A stretch of 64,000 nucleotides of DNA from Brachionus manjavacas (Eukaryota; Rotifera; Eurotatoria; Ploima; Brachionidae), in assembly GCA_019054805.1 (NCBI GenBank), contig JAHQIY010000005.1:3083501-3147500 (forward strand), given 5' to 3'. The position numbers were made by a program, and so were the translations under genes. A model generated the notes under the pieces. It was not told where the DNA came from, did no database searches, and saw only the letters and a program-made list of their open reading frames with translations. Shown here in pieces: positions 45,304-57,200 of the stretch; the first letter of the stretch is position 1, and each line of letters opens with the position of its first letter.

Positions 45304-46410
45304 ATGCTATCTGATGATGAAAAAAAAACTCTTAGATCTGCAGAAAAAGCCCGAAACTCAACATGCGCCTTTGCTGATCTCATAGCTTCGGCATGTATTA
45401 CAAAATACAGAAGTATTCGAGCAAACAATGAGTTGCTAAAAGACTCCGGAAATACTGTAATAGCAGGAATCTTGATAGAAAAATCTGAATCAAATTCTCA
45501 ATTAGAACTAGTTGCTCTTGCTTCTGGTACAAAACATGGGCATACAAATCCCGGAATCAAAGATCTTCATGCCGAAATTTTGGTCAGAAGAGCATTCAAT
45601 CGGTACATTGCTGACCGCATCCTAAAAAATAAAAACGATAAAAAAAATATTCACAATTTAAAAGTTCACTTTTATGTTTCTTCTGCTCCTTGTGGAAATG
45701 CATGTATAAGAAGATGGGCTAATCCAAAAAAAGAAAATTGGCTCGATTGTTCTGGTCTTCCAGAAGATAAACATCCAACTTTCTATGCATTTGCAAAAAA
45801 AGAAGGACAGTTGGCCTTAACAGTCAAAAAAGAACATAGTTTTAACTCATCTTGTATTGAATTAGATGAAGAGAGAAATGAAAAAAATTTGAAAAAACTA
45901 AGTCTCCCATCTGGCATTCTCCCTTATAAGTCTTATCCAAATCTTATACTCAGTTGTTCGGATAAATTTCTTATTTGGAATTTTGTAGGTCTAACCAAAA
46001 TACCTTTAGTAAGATGGCTACCAAGAGTGTTTATTAGTTCATTGACAGTAGGTCGAAAATTTGCAAGACCACATTTGTCTCGCGCTGTATGCTGTAGAAT
46101 GGCAAATAAATTTCCCAATATTAACCATCCAATTTTGTTATGTTCATCGGTAAAACTTGATGAGGGTGGTCTAGATGCAAATGAAGGAGCCAAATTTGAC
46201 GAACAAAACTTTGTTTTTATTTGGAGTGAAGGTCGAGAAATTGAAATTTTATTTTCAAAAAATGGATTGAGACATCCTGACAGCAGTTTATCTTGCAATA
46301 GCACACAAGTTATTATGAAAGATTTACATGATAAACTGCCTGGTGAGATCAATGCCGAATTAATCGATTTAAAAAATTCTTTTAAAAATTATCTTATTTC
46401 AGTCAGTTAA
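45304..46410 (+). CDS. ADAT1: tRNA-specific adenosine deaminase 1 (ADAR-family)
   Basis: ADAT1 converts A37 of tRNA-Ala to inosine, using a zinc-dependent deaminase domain shared with ADARs. The single-exon protein of 368 residues (about 500 in human) shows the zinc site in order: DLHAEIL (His89 ligand, Glu91 proton shuttle), APCGNACI (Cys130 ligand) and LSCSDKFLIWN (Cys218 ligand). The C-terminal half has WLPRVFISSLTVGRKF and HLSRAVCCRM, as in the family. The N-terminus (FADLIASACITKYRSI) matches the family start, so the ATG at 45304 is well placed. The residue after PCG is Asn instead of the usual Asp. No double-stranded RNA-binding domain is present, which favours ADAT1 over ADAR. It lies 314 bp behind OGDH on the same strand. 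Confidence 0.93.
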   Translation: MLSDDEKKTLRSAEKARNSTCAFADLIASACITKYRSIRANNELLKDSGNTVIAGILIEKSESNSQLELVALASGTKHGHTNPGIKDLHAEILVRRAFNRYIADRILKNKNDKKNIHNLKVHFYVSSAPCGNACIRRWANPKKENWLDCSGLPEDKHPTFYAFAKKEGQLALTVKKEHSFNSSCIELDEERNEKNLKKLSLPSGILPYKSYPNLILSCSDKFLIWNFVGLTKIPLVRWLPRVFISSLTVGRKFARPHLSRAVCCRMANKFPNINHPILLCSSVKLDEGGLDANEGAKFDEQNFVFIWSEGREIEILFSKNGLRHPDSSLSCNSTQVIMKDLHDKLPGEINAELIDLKNSFKNYLISVS

Positions 46411-46793
46411 TTTTTTAAATAAAGTTTATTAATAGGAAATATTGCTGTTTTTTATTCTTTATTTTTTTTTTTAATTTATCATTTGTCAAGGCTAATAGTT
46501 AAATTTTAAAAAATAATTTTGGCACAATTTTGAATATAAAGTTGTAAATTAAAAAAACTAAATTAGTTTTAAAAACGAATTAATTTGATTTTTCATTATT
46601 TGTGAGTTTTTAGTTTTAATTTCTATTTTTTAAGTTAAAATTAAAGTTAATTTTAATAAGTAAATATTTACTTTTGAAAATTTAATTATCAGAGAAGTCT
46701 TTTGGAGAAAAAAATTAATTAGTTTTTTTACCAAATTAGTATAAATAAAAACAAACATTTTAGATTTATCATTATCAAATAAAACTTATTAAA
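46411..46793. other. AT-rich spacer
   Basis: A 383-bp non-coding spacer between ADAT1 and the small ORF. An AATAAAG about 14 bp after the ADAT1 stop may be its poly(A) signal. Confidence 0.45.
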
Positions 46794-47009
46794 ATGAATA
46801 CTTTGGATAAAGAAAATGAAATATGTGACTATTTTGCTGATTTGGTTCGGAGTCCAGTCAGATCAATAAAGGTTTATAAACAAATGAAATATTGTGATCG
46901 GATCAATCTTATTAAATTAAAAAAAATAGAGAAAGAACGAAAACTGATGTGTGCACATTTGGACCACAATATTTCCATGTTTTCAAAAAAATTCAAACAC
47001 TGCAAATGA
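46794..47009 (+). CDS. Small basic protein of 71 residues, unrecognised
   Basis: An uninterrupted 71-codon frame (MNTLDKENEICDYFADLV at its start) that is charged, Lys/Cys/Met-rich and less biased than random AT-rich ORFs here. The middle part (INLIKLKKIEKERKLMCAHL) could form a helix. It is preceded by AAAACTTATTAAA at the ATG and has no neighbour on the same strand closer than ADAT1. No family is recognised; it may be a real small gene or chance. Confidence 0.35.
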   Translation: MNTLDKENEICDYFADLVRSPVRSIKVYKQMKYCDRINLIKLKKIEKERKLMCAHLDHNISMFSKKFKHCK

Positions 47010-48708
47010 AGATAATTGCTTAAAATACATGAAATTTAAATATAAATTCAAATTTATAATAAAAAATGATAATTTCAATAAGTTTTTTTATAATTGATAT
47101 TTTTTTTATGAAAAAATTTTTTCACCGCCAATATACCAAAATTTCGCATGGTGTTGTTTCTAAAAATATTTTTTTCTCTTTTTCCTGCGAAAAATACAAG
47201 GTTTGTTTCTCAATAAAAAAAAAAAAAAAACAGTAAAGTTCACGAAATTCAAAACTTTAGTGCTATCTGAGTTCTTTATTTTTGACTCAAAATTCGTAAT
47301 CTACGCCCTCGAAAACCCCAAAAAAAATTTTCTTTGGGGGTGGCTAGAAAAAAAATTTTTACAACCGGGGTTCCAAAAATAGCAAACCCTTAAAAAGTTG
47401 TTGTTCTTTAAGACTCAAAATCTCAAAGATAAAACTTAAATAAACTAAAAAAGTATATATATTCTGAAAGAGTATAAAATTTTCTACATGCTAATGTAAT
47501 TTAGAAAAAAAAAGTGTGTGGCGGTTTTTGTTGGCTAAAAAAAGGAAAAAAATGTGTTTTTTCTTGTTTAAATCGTATCTCCTCCGAGGGATCAATTATG
47601 AGCCCACTTTTTTTTTTTAAAATCTAGACAAAATTTTGAACAAATCTATGGTTTTACTTTTTACATTATTGCTTTATTTTTCTTAAAAAATCTCTTCAAA
47701 ACATATGATTTTTAACAAATTTGTCAAATTTGAATTCTTTTTTTAGAATTTTTAAATTAAACTAAAGAATTCGATATTTTTAGGTGCTCAACTACTTTTT
47801 TTCGATTTTCCTGAAAAATATGTTTTTAGGACTTGACCGTATGTCGCACCATTATTGTAACCTCCTAAACACCTCCAAAATCGTCTGATTAATTTTTTTG
47901 AAAGCTCAGAACCAAAATACGCTGCTTCAGTAATCGCTGCTGATCACAGATTTTCTCTGGCTACGATATTCTTCTTGTAAAGCAAAAACTGCTTTTTTTT
48001 ACAAAAAAAATCTGAGCAGGAATCATCATAAGGAAAAAAATCCAATTATTAAATTTTGCAAATCAATATTTAAAAGCTTTTTATTTTTAAGATAATTAGT
48101 AATTTTTTTCAATTTAAAATGAAACTAGAGTAAATTTTTTTTTATTTTTTTAAAAGTGAAAATACTTTCAAAATTAATTTGAAATTAAATTTTTAGATTT
48201 GTCTTTTATCACTTAATTTTTATTTTATAGAGATTCAATGTTAATAGTCTTTTTTTATGGATATTTAAATAAAATTTATACACAAAACAAATAAAAATTT
48301 TTACAGGTAAAAAAATTTAATTTTAGTTTGAAGTGGAGTGCGTAAATTTGTTGTTTATTTTCTGGTAATTTACTTGAAAATAGGTTCACCTTAAACTTTA
48401 GTTTGAGACTTAAAAAAAAATAATTAAATATCACACTTTTTAAATGCTAAATATAATTTTAGAAAAGAATGTTACTAAATTGATTAACTGTTATAAAAAT
48501 AATTAATTCAGATAATTTTCTACCAGATTTGGAAATTGAAAAAGATGAGAGATTTCAAAATATTTAAAAAAAATATTTAAAACAAATATTTTAAAATTTT
48601 TTAATTATTTTATTGAGGTTATTTTTGATTTTTTATAAAATATTTACACAATTTTACATATAATTTCGTAAAATCTAAAAGAATCAAAAATTCTATTTTT
48701 AAAAGGTG
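47010..48708. other. Repeat-like intergenic DNA
   Basis: No gene is seen. At 47315-47340 a CCCCAAA and TTTGGGG pair forms a short inverted repeat within a C-rich patch. The region 47130-47900 looks like a decayed dispersed repeat, but no coding trace is left. Confidence 0.4.
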
Positions 48709-49100
48709 TCGACTTGGTAGCATCGTTACTTTTAAACCGTCTCACAAATCTAATATTAATACTTTCCTTTCCTATTTCCTTAAACAGTTCTTCAACCAAC
48801 TGATTACCTTTCATTTCTTCACTTCACTTAATCGAGTTATTTTCAAAAATTATCACGTTTTTTTCTCTCTTTTCCACTCTGCTTTGCTCAATTTTAATCG
48901 CGTTTAATACTTGTACTTAAGCTTAGACTGGCTTTTTACTTGAAACAAATAAATCGCTTAATATTTTTTTCAACTTTTGCCAAACGTTCGGTGAGATTCT
49001 TATTCTACTTTGTTAAGCTATCGACTTTTTTTACTAATTCTGCGATTTTACTTTCAAAAGACGTCCTAAAGGAATCTAAATCGGACTGTTTTACCATACC
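48709..49100 (-). pseudogene. LINE ORF1 relic (coiled coil plus RRM-like segment)
   Basis: The minus strand from 49100 encodes VKQSDLDSFRTSFESKIAEL, VKKVDSLT, a stop, and NLTERLAKVEKNI, a heptad coiled coil. After a gap comes EQSRVEKREKNVIIFE, then EEMKGNQLVEELFKEIGK and VRRFKSN. The string 'R.EKREKNVIIFG' followed by 'VEELF..IG' and 'R.G' is the ORF1 signature of CR1-like LINEs. Several stops are present, so it is dead. Confidence 0.65.
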
Positions 49101-49194
49101 TTATTTTAGCATCATTTTTCGAAAATCAAATTTACGTAATTTTAGGTGACTATACCTAGATTTGCTGTAATAAACTTATTTGAGTATTTTTACC

Positions 49195-49262
49195 GTAGAC
49201 CTTTGCAAATAAGTGCTTCTTTAAAACCCCTATTTAAAAGCACTTAATCAGTGGATTTTCAA
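49195..49262. repeat. Fragment of the CCGTA-TIR element family
   Basis: CCGTAGACCTTTGCAAATAA followed by GTGCTTC and AAAACCCC matches the left part of the element at 50058-50262. No right end is found, so this is a truncated copy. Confidence 0.5.
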
Positions 49263-50057
49263 ATCTGAAAATGAATCTGGTAGTTAGTAGTTCTTTCTGT
49301 GAAATTCTAACAAGTACAATATCTGAACTCATCAGCGGTTGGTGGCATTGTGGAGCTGTAGCAGACGTTTCCATTGAATTTATCTTAAGCCGTCTTGAAG
49401 CTTTCGGTTGACCGGGATATTACTACTATCTCAGGCAATCAGTGTGGAAAAGCTCACAAACAATAAGAAATCAAATTAATGCTAGACTGAAAATAAAAAT
49501 GATGTAAACTAGTTTAGTTTTTTAAATTTTTAACTTGGTATTCAGAATTATGAAAGGGAATACAAATGTTTTTGAACTTAAAGAAGAATTTTTTAGAGAA
49601 ATATCATTTTAATCAAATCTCCTCTCACTCTACTTTCACTTAATTTTGTTTATCCCATTTTTACCAATATCAAGCTTTACCTCTCAAAACCAACGAGATT
49701 TTGGTAGCATGTTCCTATGCTTTGTCTAATGCATTCACATAAATTTTTGCTTAGATTCCAGAACTGCACTTCCAAAAATCAAAAGTGGTGTTTTAGACGC
49801 ATACAATTTTACACATGAATATTATTTTCTACTGAAAAAAGTTCGATTAAGCATTTAAAGTATCTTGTTTGCTTTGCACACGCACTTTTTACTTGAGCAC
49901 TCCAGATTAAATGATATTGTCATAGCTAAATCCCTTTGAAAGCTAGTTACAGCTATAGTTACATTCCCAGTCTCTTTGTGGCTTTGAGTTTAATACTAAT
50001 GTTTCTTATTTTAGCATTTTATTTCACTCAAGTCATTCATAGCAAAATTCCATTCTA
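49263..50057. other. Intergenic DNA, possible LINE debris
   Basis: Slightly more GC than its surroundings, with no legible protein. It may be degraded LINE sequence between the ORF1 relic and the next repeats, but I cannot show this. Confidence 0.3.
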
Positions 50058-50262
50058 CTGTAAACCTTGCAAATAAGTACCTCCCTAAGACCCCGTTTTA
50101 AAAAGCTAATAAAAAGTGGGTTAGTTCCATCTATGTTGCTTTCTTATAAAGCATGCTTAGATCCTTATAGAATTTATTTGAAGAAAATTTTCTATCATCT
50201 AAGGGCCTAAATTCCTCAAAAAAGACATGATTTTGGGGGCACTATTTTGCAAGGGTAAACGG
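50058..50262. mobile_element. 205-bp TIR element with TA target duplication
   Basis: The left end CTGTAAACCTTGCAAATAAG and the right end (complement) CCGTTTACCCTTGCAAAATA are inverted copies, with further C/G-rich matches inward. TA flanks both sides (50056-50057 and 50263-50264). The first 17 bases resemble the TIR of the 11195-11692 element, so they form one family or sister families. It is non-coding. Confidence 0.65.
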
Positions 50263-50413
50263 TAAAACTAAATTAGCCTTCTTCGCTACTCCAATTGGTG
50301 GCAATGCATTCATCTGCATTACCCTTTTCGGCTCACTTGTTAGAAGCAGTTCCAATATACTAGATTCTTTAGTCATTATGAAAAATCCTAATACCATTTG
50401 GCCATCAAATAAT

Positions 50414-51047
50414 GGACTGACAAAAAAAATTAAATTTTACTGACAAAAAAGACTAAATCTACTGACAAAAAAACTACATATGATAACAAATAAATTAATT
50501 GACTGATAAAATAATTATTTGAGTGACAAAAATACTTTTTTAACTAATTAATTATTTTTACAACAAATTAATGATTTTGAGGTGACAATAAAAATCAAAA
50601 TCTTGAACTATAGAACCAAAATCGGAAGGAAGCTCCAGACGATTATGACAAACCGTTTTGTCCAAATCTCATCATCAAGCTAGAGTCAACTATGAGAAAA
50701 CGTCACAATTTAAGTTCATTCCTTACAATCTTAGAGAATTAAATTACTAAAAAGCTTTTCTATTTTTTTTCCTTATTCACTCCTTGTGAAGCATAGGGTT
50801 CATTACTTTTGATTTCCACTCAAGTCGAACTAAATAGCTTAATTCGAACTAAACTAAAATAAAAAAAATGAATAAAATTTTGTAAGTGCAAAATTATTAA
50901 ATAGTCATCTCAATATATATATATATGTCAGTCGTTTAGTTTTTTTGTCAGAATAATTAGTTTTTTATTACCAGCTAAAATAGATTAAATTAGTCACCAC
51001 TTTTAGTTATTTTTGTCATCTTAAAAAAATTAAATTTGTCACCCCCA
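50414..51047. mobile_element. Non-coding TIR element with TGACAAA subterminal arrays
   Basis: The left part carries TGACAAA (or variants) starting at 50418, 50441, 50463, 50481, 50504 and 50524. The right part carries the complement at 50926, 50946, about 50992, 51014 and 51037. Spacing is mostly 20-23 bp in both arms, giving overall inverted symmetry. The interior has no ORF. An AAATTTAAGCCATACC string just to the right is identical to the left flank of the MULE at 24853. Confidence 0.55.
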
Positions 51048-51325
51048 AAAAATTTAAGCCATACCATTTATATCATAATATGTCAAATAATATATATATA
51101 ATCTGATATAAAATAATATAATAATAAATAATTTATATCATTATCATAATAATTTTATTTTTTTGCTTAAATAAATTGAAATAATGACATAATTTTTTAA
51201 ACCAAAGATAAATATAATACAAGTTTATCACAGTAATTTTTGGAGTTTGTTGGAACTTAAATTTTACAAAAATTCTTTGTTAAAAATTGTTTTATTTTTT
51301 TTGAAATATATATTATTTTTTTTTA

Positions 51326-54057
51326 TTAAAAAAACTGTGCGTTTTCTTCAAATAAGATTTTTTTATTCCATTTAATTTTTTCTGGATTTTTAACTGATAT
51401 TGAGTTATTATAGTCGAATCGATATGAAAAATCATTGTCAATTATCTCAACTTTTTCCAAATCAAGATCATTCGATTTTGAAAGGCAATCGATGAATTTG
51501 AGCTCTATGGCGTATATAACTCCCAAATCATCTTGACTTTCAATTTCAAAAACATCAATCTTTGAGAAAATTAAAAAAAAATTGAATAAACAAAAATATC
51601 AAACCTGATTTCTTTTGAATTTGATTTCATGAGATTTTGTTTCATTTAGCTTAAAAACATTTGAAACAAAATTGTCACCAAAAATTTTTATTTCGGTTCT
51701 CAAGTCCGTTCCAGCTAAATCCTGACTACCACCAGTGTAAATTTTGACATAATAGTACTTAAACTCATTGCATGCTTCAACAATTTTTTTGTCATTTTTT
51801 TTAGTATCTTTTCCTTTTTTATTTTTAGTTCTTCTTCCATGTTGATTTCTACGTGGAACATCGGTTAATTTTACATAATTTTTCTCTCTGACTATTCTGT
51901 CTATTTTGCAATCATCTCTTTTAATTGAGAACCACTTTTGACAAACAAATTCGTATTTATCTGCCTTATCGGTTATTATAACTCGATCTAAAAACCAGCT
52001 AGGAAAAACTCCAGAGTTATCATGACGTATCCGAATACCAATTAATCTTCCTAGATCATTAGTTTCACAAATAAAATGATCAACCTTTACAAATTTAAAA
52101 AAAAAACTTAATTTAATTTAGATAATTATTTTAAGTACATTATTTCGTTCAAATTTGTTTAAATGAGTTTCCGATTTATTCAAATGAAGCTCACTGGATT
52201 CCGAGTCTTCTCCATATAGTGTAATAAAAACATTTGAATCGGTACCACATTTTGGTAGATCACCTGTATACACCTCTATGTTGTATTCTTTAGCTAAAAT
52301 AAATAAAATTAGAGGAATGAAAAAATTAATTTATCAAATTTTTCATGCAAATTTATGATAAAATATACTGATTAATTTAAATTGTCATTAAAATAAAAAT
52401 TTTACGATGACAATATATTATTTTTACAATGTAGCTGACATGATACGGATAGAAAACAGTTTATTGTTACCTGTTGATGACCTTTTTGAAATTTTAGAAT
52501 TTTCCAAGTCATTTTTCCTTAATAATTGTTCTAATAAACATAATATAGAAAAATTAAAAAAAAGTAATTGTGAAAAGAGCTTAAAAAAATATTTTTTATA
52601 GAAGATTTTTTTTATTAATTTCTAGAAATAAATAAAAAATTTTATCACCTTTCGAATCAGTAAATGTATCTTTATTTTTTAATGGATACAGTTCGATTAA
52701 ATAAATGCCACTTTCATTTTTTTCAAGCCAGTTATTAAATGGAAAGATCCACCTGCGTCCCAGATCAGAGCTTTCTATAACCAGTTCATTTAAATGCCAA
52801 TCCGGATTAAGACCTTTGACTAATTGTTTAACCCTTAATAATATTTCAGAACAAAATTTTTAAGCCTTGGAATCATATTACTTAATTTTTATTATTTCTC
52901 CAAAAAACTCTTCTTTAAGTTCAAAAACATCTGTATTGCCTTTCTCAAACATATTTCGATGAGTTAGTGATTTTTTTAGTTCAACGAAATCACTTTTACG
53001 ATACTGTCCATATATTTTAATAAATATATCCGAATCTGTACCAGCACCTAAAATATCGGAAGTTTTTACGGCTACATTATAATTAACAATCGATCCAATA
53101 AAATTGTGAACTTTATCTGATCTTTCAATTATATTTTCTAATGGAACAAGTTCTCGCTCAATTAAACCATCTTCCAATTTCTTGTCTAACCATTTTCCGC
53201 ATGGAAAAACATATTTTTCATCATTTTTTTCAACAATTACCTCCTTTAAATGCCAACTGGGATTTTTTCCTCGATTATTATGGCCGATTAAAATTTTTCT
53301 AACTTTACCAACATCAATATCATTCAATTTAAAAACATCACTTTGATCAGCTTTAAATTTTGTTCTATTTGTTAGCGATTTTTCTAATAGAATTTTTTCT
53401 GTTTCTGAACGCTTTCCGAATATTTTGATAAAGACATCAGCTTCAGTGCCAGCTTCTTTAAACTCAGAAGTAATTACTGTTATCTTATACAATGTGTCGT
53501 CCTCTATAATAAATTTTCAGTAATATTTTCTAAAATTTTTGAATCTACCTTCATAAAAAGATTTTTTCCTAGGTGTTCTGTCACTAACTTGAAGGTCTGG
53601 ATCGTATTTTATGGTTTTTTTATCATATCCAAATTGTTCAACAGCTTTCAATTCTCTCTCTGTTTTTCCATCGTCCTCTTTTCGGTCTAACCAGCGATTA
53701 CATTCACATAACCATGTTCTTTTGCTTGACTTAGACTCGATGAGAATTTCCTTTAAGTGCCATCCTGGATTCAGGCCTTTGTTATCATGACCTATTCTGA
53801 GACATAAATAATTTTTTTTTTGTAAATGAAGAGAATATTTTAACAAACTTCACTTTTCGAATGGTTCCAAGTTCGGGACAATCGATTTCAAATGTATCAG
53901 TGCTGCCTACTTCGAATGTTTTATTATTCGAACGAGAATTTTTTAGAAATATTCTATCTGATGTTCCCCTGGAGCCATTCAGTTCGATGTAAACATTTGC
54001 ATCGGTTCCAGCGAATGATTTTTTTGAGGTAAAAACAGTTATAAGATATGAATTCAT
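51326..54057 (-). CDS. Five-PLAT-domain protein
   Basis: Seven minus-strand exons join in phase: 54057-53849, 53796-53549, 53503-52882, 52833-52649, 52293-52139, 52084-51605 and 51559-51326. They give 710 residues. The protein consists of five PLAT (lipoxygenase-homology, C2-like beta sandwich) domains. Each has the opening T.(S/G).K.(A/G)GTD.(N/D)V(Y/F)I, a central D.F.(I/L).....(I/V)RK(V/I).IGH(D/N)N and a closing (P/C)..(R/K)WL. Domain starts are near 54057, 53490, 53080, 52290 and 51760. Domain 5 is diverged and lacks the RWL closure. There is no signal peptide or membrane segment, so it is probably cytosolic or cortical. PLAT domains bind membranes or proteins with the help of calcium. 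It begins 143 bp behind the larger PLAT gene. The 355-nt intron 4 is unusually long for this gene. Confidence 0.85.
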
Positions 54058-54200
54058 CTTTTAGTTTTTAGTAAGAAGTAAGCCATTTAATTTTCTCATC
54101 AGTGAGTTTAAATTCACCAAATTTGAGAAAAAAAAATATTTAAAAATTATTAAAAATTTATTGAGTAAAAGTAAAAAACAAAAAAAGAAAAAACAAATTT

Positions 54201-57200
54201 TTAGGACCTTCTGTTTGGTCTTGGAGACCTGGTTGTATAATCTTCAAAATCATATAAACTTCGATGTCTTCTTGAAGATGAAGGACGGCTTAATTCATCA
54301 TCGATAGTTGATCTCCTTGAAAATCGGTCATCGTCAAAACGATTAAAATTTTTGCTTCCTCTGATAGGCATTTCATCAAAATCGAACCTTTTTCTATCTG
54401 AATTTATTGGTTTTTCGTCAAAAGATTCCATTTTTCTTCTGGGACTTGATCTATCATCGAAGCTAACCTGATCACGCCGAGGGGATCTTCAAAAAAATTC
54501 AATTATGATTTTTATTTACTGTTTAATTTTTAAAATTCAATTTATTAAATTTCAATAAGACTAAGTAAGTCATTTGAATTTTTTTTATAAAGTTTAAGTT
54601 TTAAACAGGAATATATATATACAGCACCAACTAGAACTAACTACTAGGCTTTTTTTCCTCCAAAAAAGAAGAAAGAAACAATAGAGGAAATACACTATGA
54701 AGTGTTATTCTTAGTTCCATGTTATTTCACTCATTATTTGTCTTTTTTTCAAATGACTTTTTTATTTAAAATAAAAATTAATCTTTTTTATTAATTTATT
54801 TTTTTTAAAAAAATGAAAATAAAGTGCTAATCATTTTTTTATATACAGGTGCTAAGCTTAAGGAGCTCTAGTCTGCCGATTAATCTCGAAATATCTTATT
54901 TCGGTTAAATTAACTTGAATATAATTTGGTTAAATTTTTAAAACCAATTCTTAGGAATGTTTTCAAAAACTTATGACAATTGAGTTATTAATTTGAATAA
55001 TATGGTATTGATGACTACACAGAAATAGATAAAATTAATTTAATAAGCTAATTTTTTATCATATTTTAAAACATTGTTTTATGTGAAAAATTACCTTGAA
55101 CTTAAACGAGAACCTGATCGCTTTTCATCTTCAGCTAGAGGATACAAATCTCGCCCTATTTCACCATCTTCTTTATTTTTTGATAGCCATTTATCACATG
55201 GAAAGACGTAATGTCTACCAGTCGATTTATCTTTAATTTCTATTCTTTCCAAAAACCAATCCTTTTTTTTTAAATCAGATTTAATTTAAAAAATCAAAAA
55301 TAAATATTATTAAAAAATACTTTTTTAAAGCTTGTATTATCATGTTCTATATGCACTTTTGTAATCTCTCCTAGATCCAAGCATTCAACATTGAATACAT
55401 CTTTTTCGGATCGATCGAAGCCTTTTTTAAGAACTCGCTTTCCAGAATCACCATTTTTGCCATATATTGTAATAGATGCAGTAGCGTCTGATTCAAAATT
55501 TAATTAATATAAAATAATTAGTTTATGACAAAAATCTACTTGTTCCAGCTCCTTTTTCTGATCCGGTAACAACAAGTAACTCATAATCAACATTTTTTAG
55601 ACCCCTTGTTAAAGACACCTGACTTTCTTTTTTGGTTTCACATTTAAATGCTTTAGGCCGCTTGTTCAGTTTAAAAATACTCATTACGGGAAATTTATAC
55701 ACAGTTCCAGTATTTAAATCCTTGATCTTGACAAAGTCACAGATCCATTGAGACTCAGGCTTAGAATAGTTTCCTACATGTGACAACAGTATCTCTCGCA
55801 ATTCTCCTACAGATCGAGTCTTGAACGCCAAAATATCAGAATGACCACGACGAAGTATTTTATTTTCAGAATTGTTCTCGAACAACTTCGGCTTACTCTC
55901 TCCATAGTCGCCTATTAGAACAATTTCTATATTATGCTTTGTTCCAGCATCGGCTTCATCCGCTGTTTGAATCGTAATTTCATAAGTTGTCTTAGCTCCA
56001 GGTGATGGTTGGTCGCGTGAGTCTAAAATAGGTGTCAATTCTCTTACCAATTGTTTGTCGTCTTTACTTTTAGATAACCATTTTTTGCACTCAAATTTAT
56101 AAACTCTGCCTGTAGATGAATCATGAATTTGCACAGAATCCAAATGCCAATGAGTGTTGCCAAGTAGATTGCCTGTATTATCATGCCAAATTCTTAGCTT
56201 GGTTATTTCACCAACACTTAAAATATCCCTAAAGTTGAACTCATCGGTTTGACCTTTTTCAAATAAATTGCTAAAAGCTTTGTTTTTTTTAAGCTCAAGC
56301 TCTCCAGTGTCTCCATTTTCACCAAACAATGTTATAAAAACATTAGCATCGGTACCAGCGCCAGAAATATCACTTGTTTTTACCAATATTTTATAATCAG
56401 TCATTCCAATAGTTTGCTCATTGTTTTTAAATACTGGTACATCTATTGAAAGACCGCGAGAATCAGCTCTTTTCTTTGAAAGCCATTGCTCAGCAACAAA
56501 AACATACTGCTTTTTAGTTGTGGCATTGGTCATTTCTATTCGATCCAAAAACCATTCTTTACGCGATCCCTTTCCATCATGAGAGACTCTAACTTTTTTC
56601 AATGAACCTATATCATCTAAATCTATGTTAATTGTATCAATACTATCTCGATCGAATCTATTATCAATTTTTTCAATAACTATGTCTCCACTAGTACCCT
56701 TAGAACCAAAAAATTTCAATGTAACATCGCTGTCAGTTCCGGCTTTTGGCACATCTCCAGTATGTATTGTCAAAATGTAAGGAATAAGGCCTCTAAAACT
56801 GCTAATTTTTGTATTTGTCTCATCGACATTAAATCTCCGTACTGTCAGTCCATCTCCTTTTTCAGTAGAAAGCCAAGAATTGCATGTAATAAAATAAGTT
56901 CTTCCTTTGATGGGTTCACTGATTTCAATGTATTTAACAAACCAGCTTTCGTTGGGCCCAGCTCCATCGTGACCAATCTCAATTTGTCTAAGTTCACCAA
57001 TATCTAAAGCTTCAATCTGGAAGTTTTCAGATGAACCGGGCTCGAAACGAGACTTCTTTGCCAATTGAAGCTTAATTCGTTCGGTTCGTTGCTTTTTGCT
57101 TTCACCAAAAAGACGAATGAATGCTTGAGAAGAAATACCACAATTTTTCTCGTCTCCAGTTCTTATGGTTACTCTATATGGTAAAGTCGGTCCGTCCAAG

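Noticed and set aside
48940..49149. 69-codon plus-strand frame
   Set aside because: It is antisense to the LINE ORF1 coiled-coil relic.
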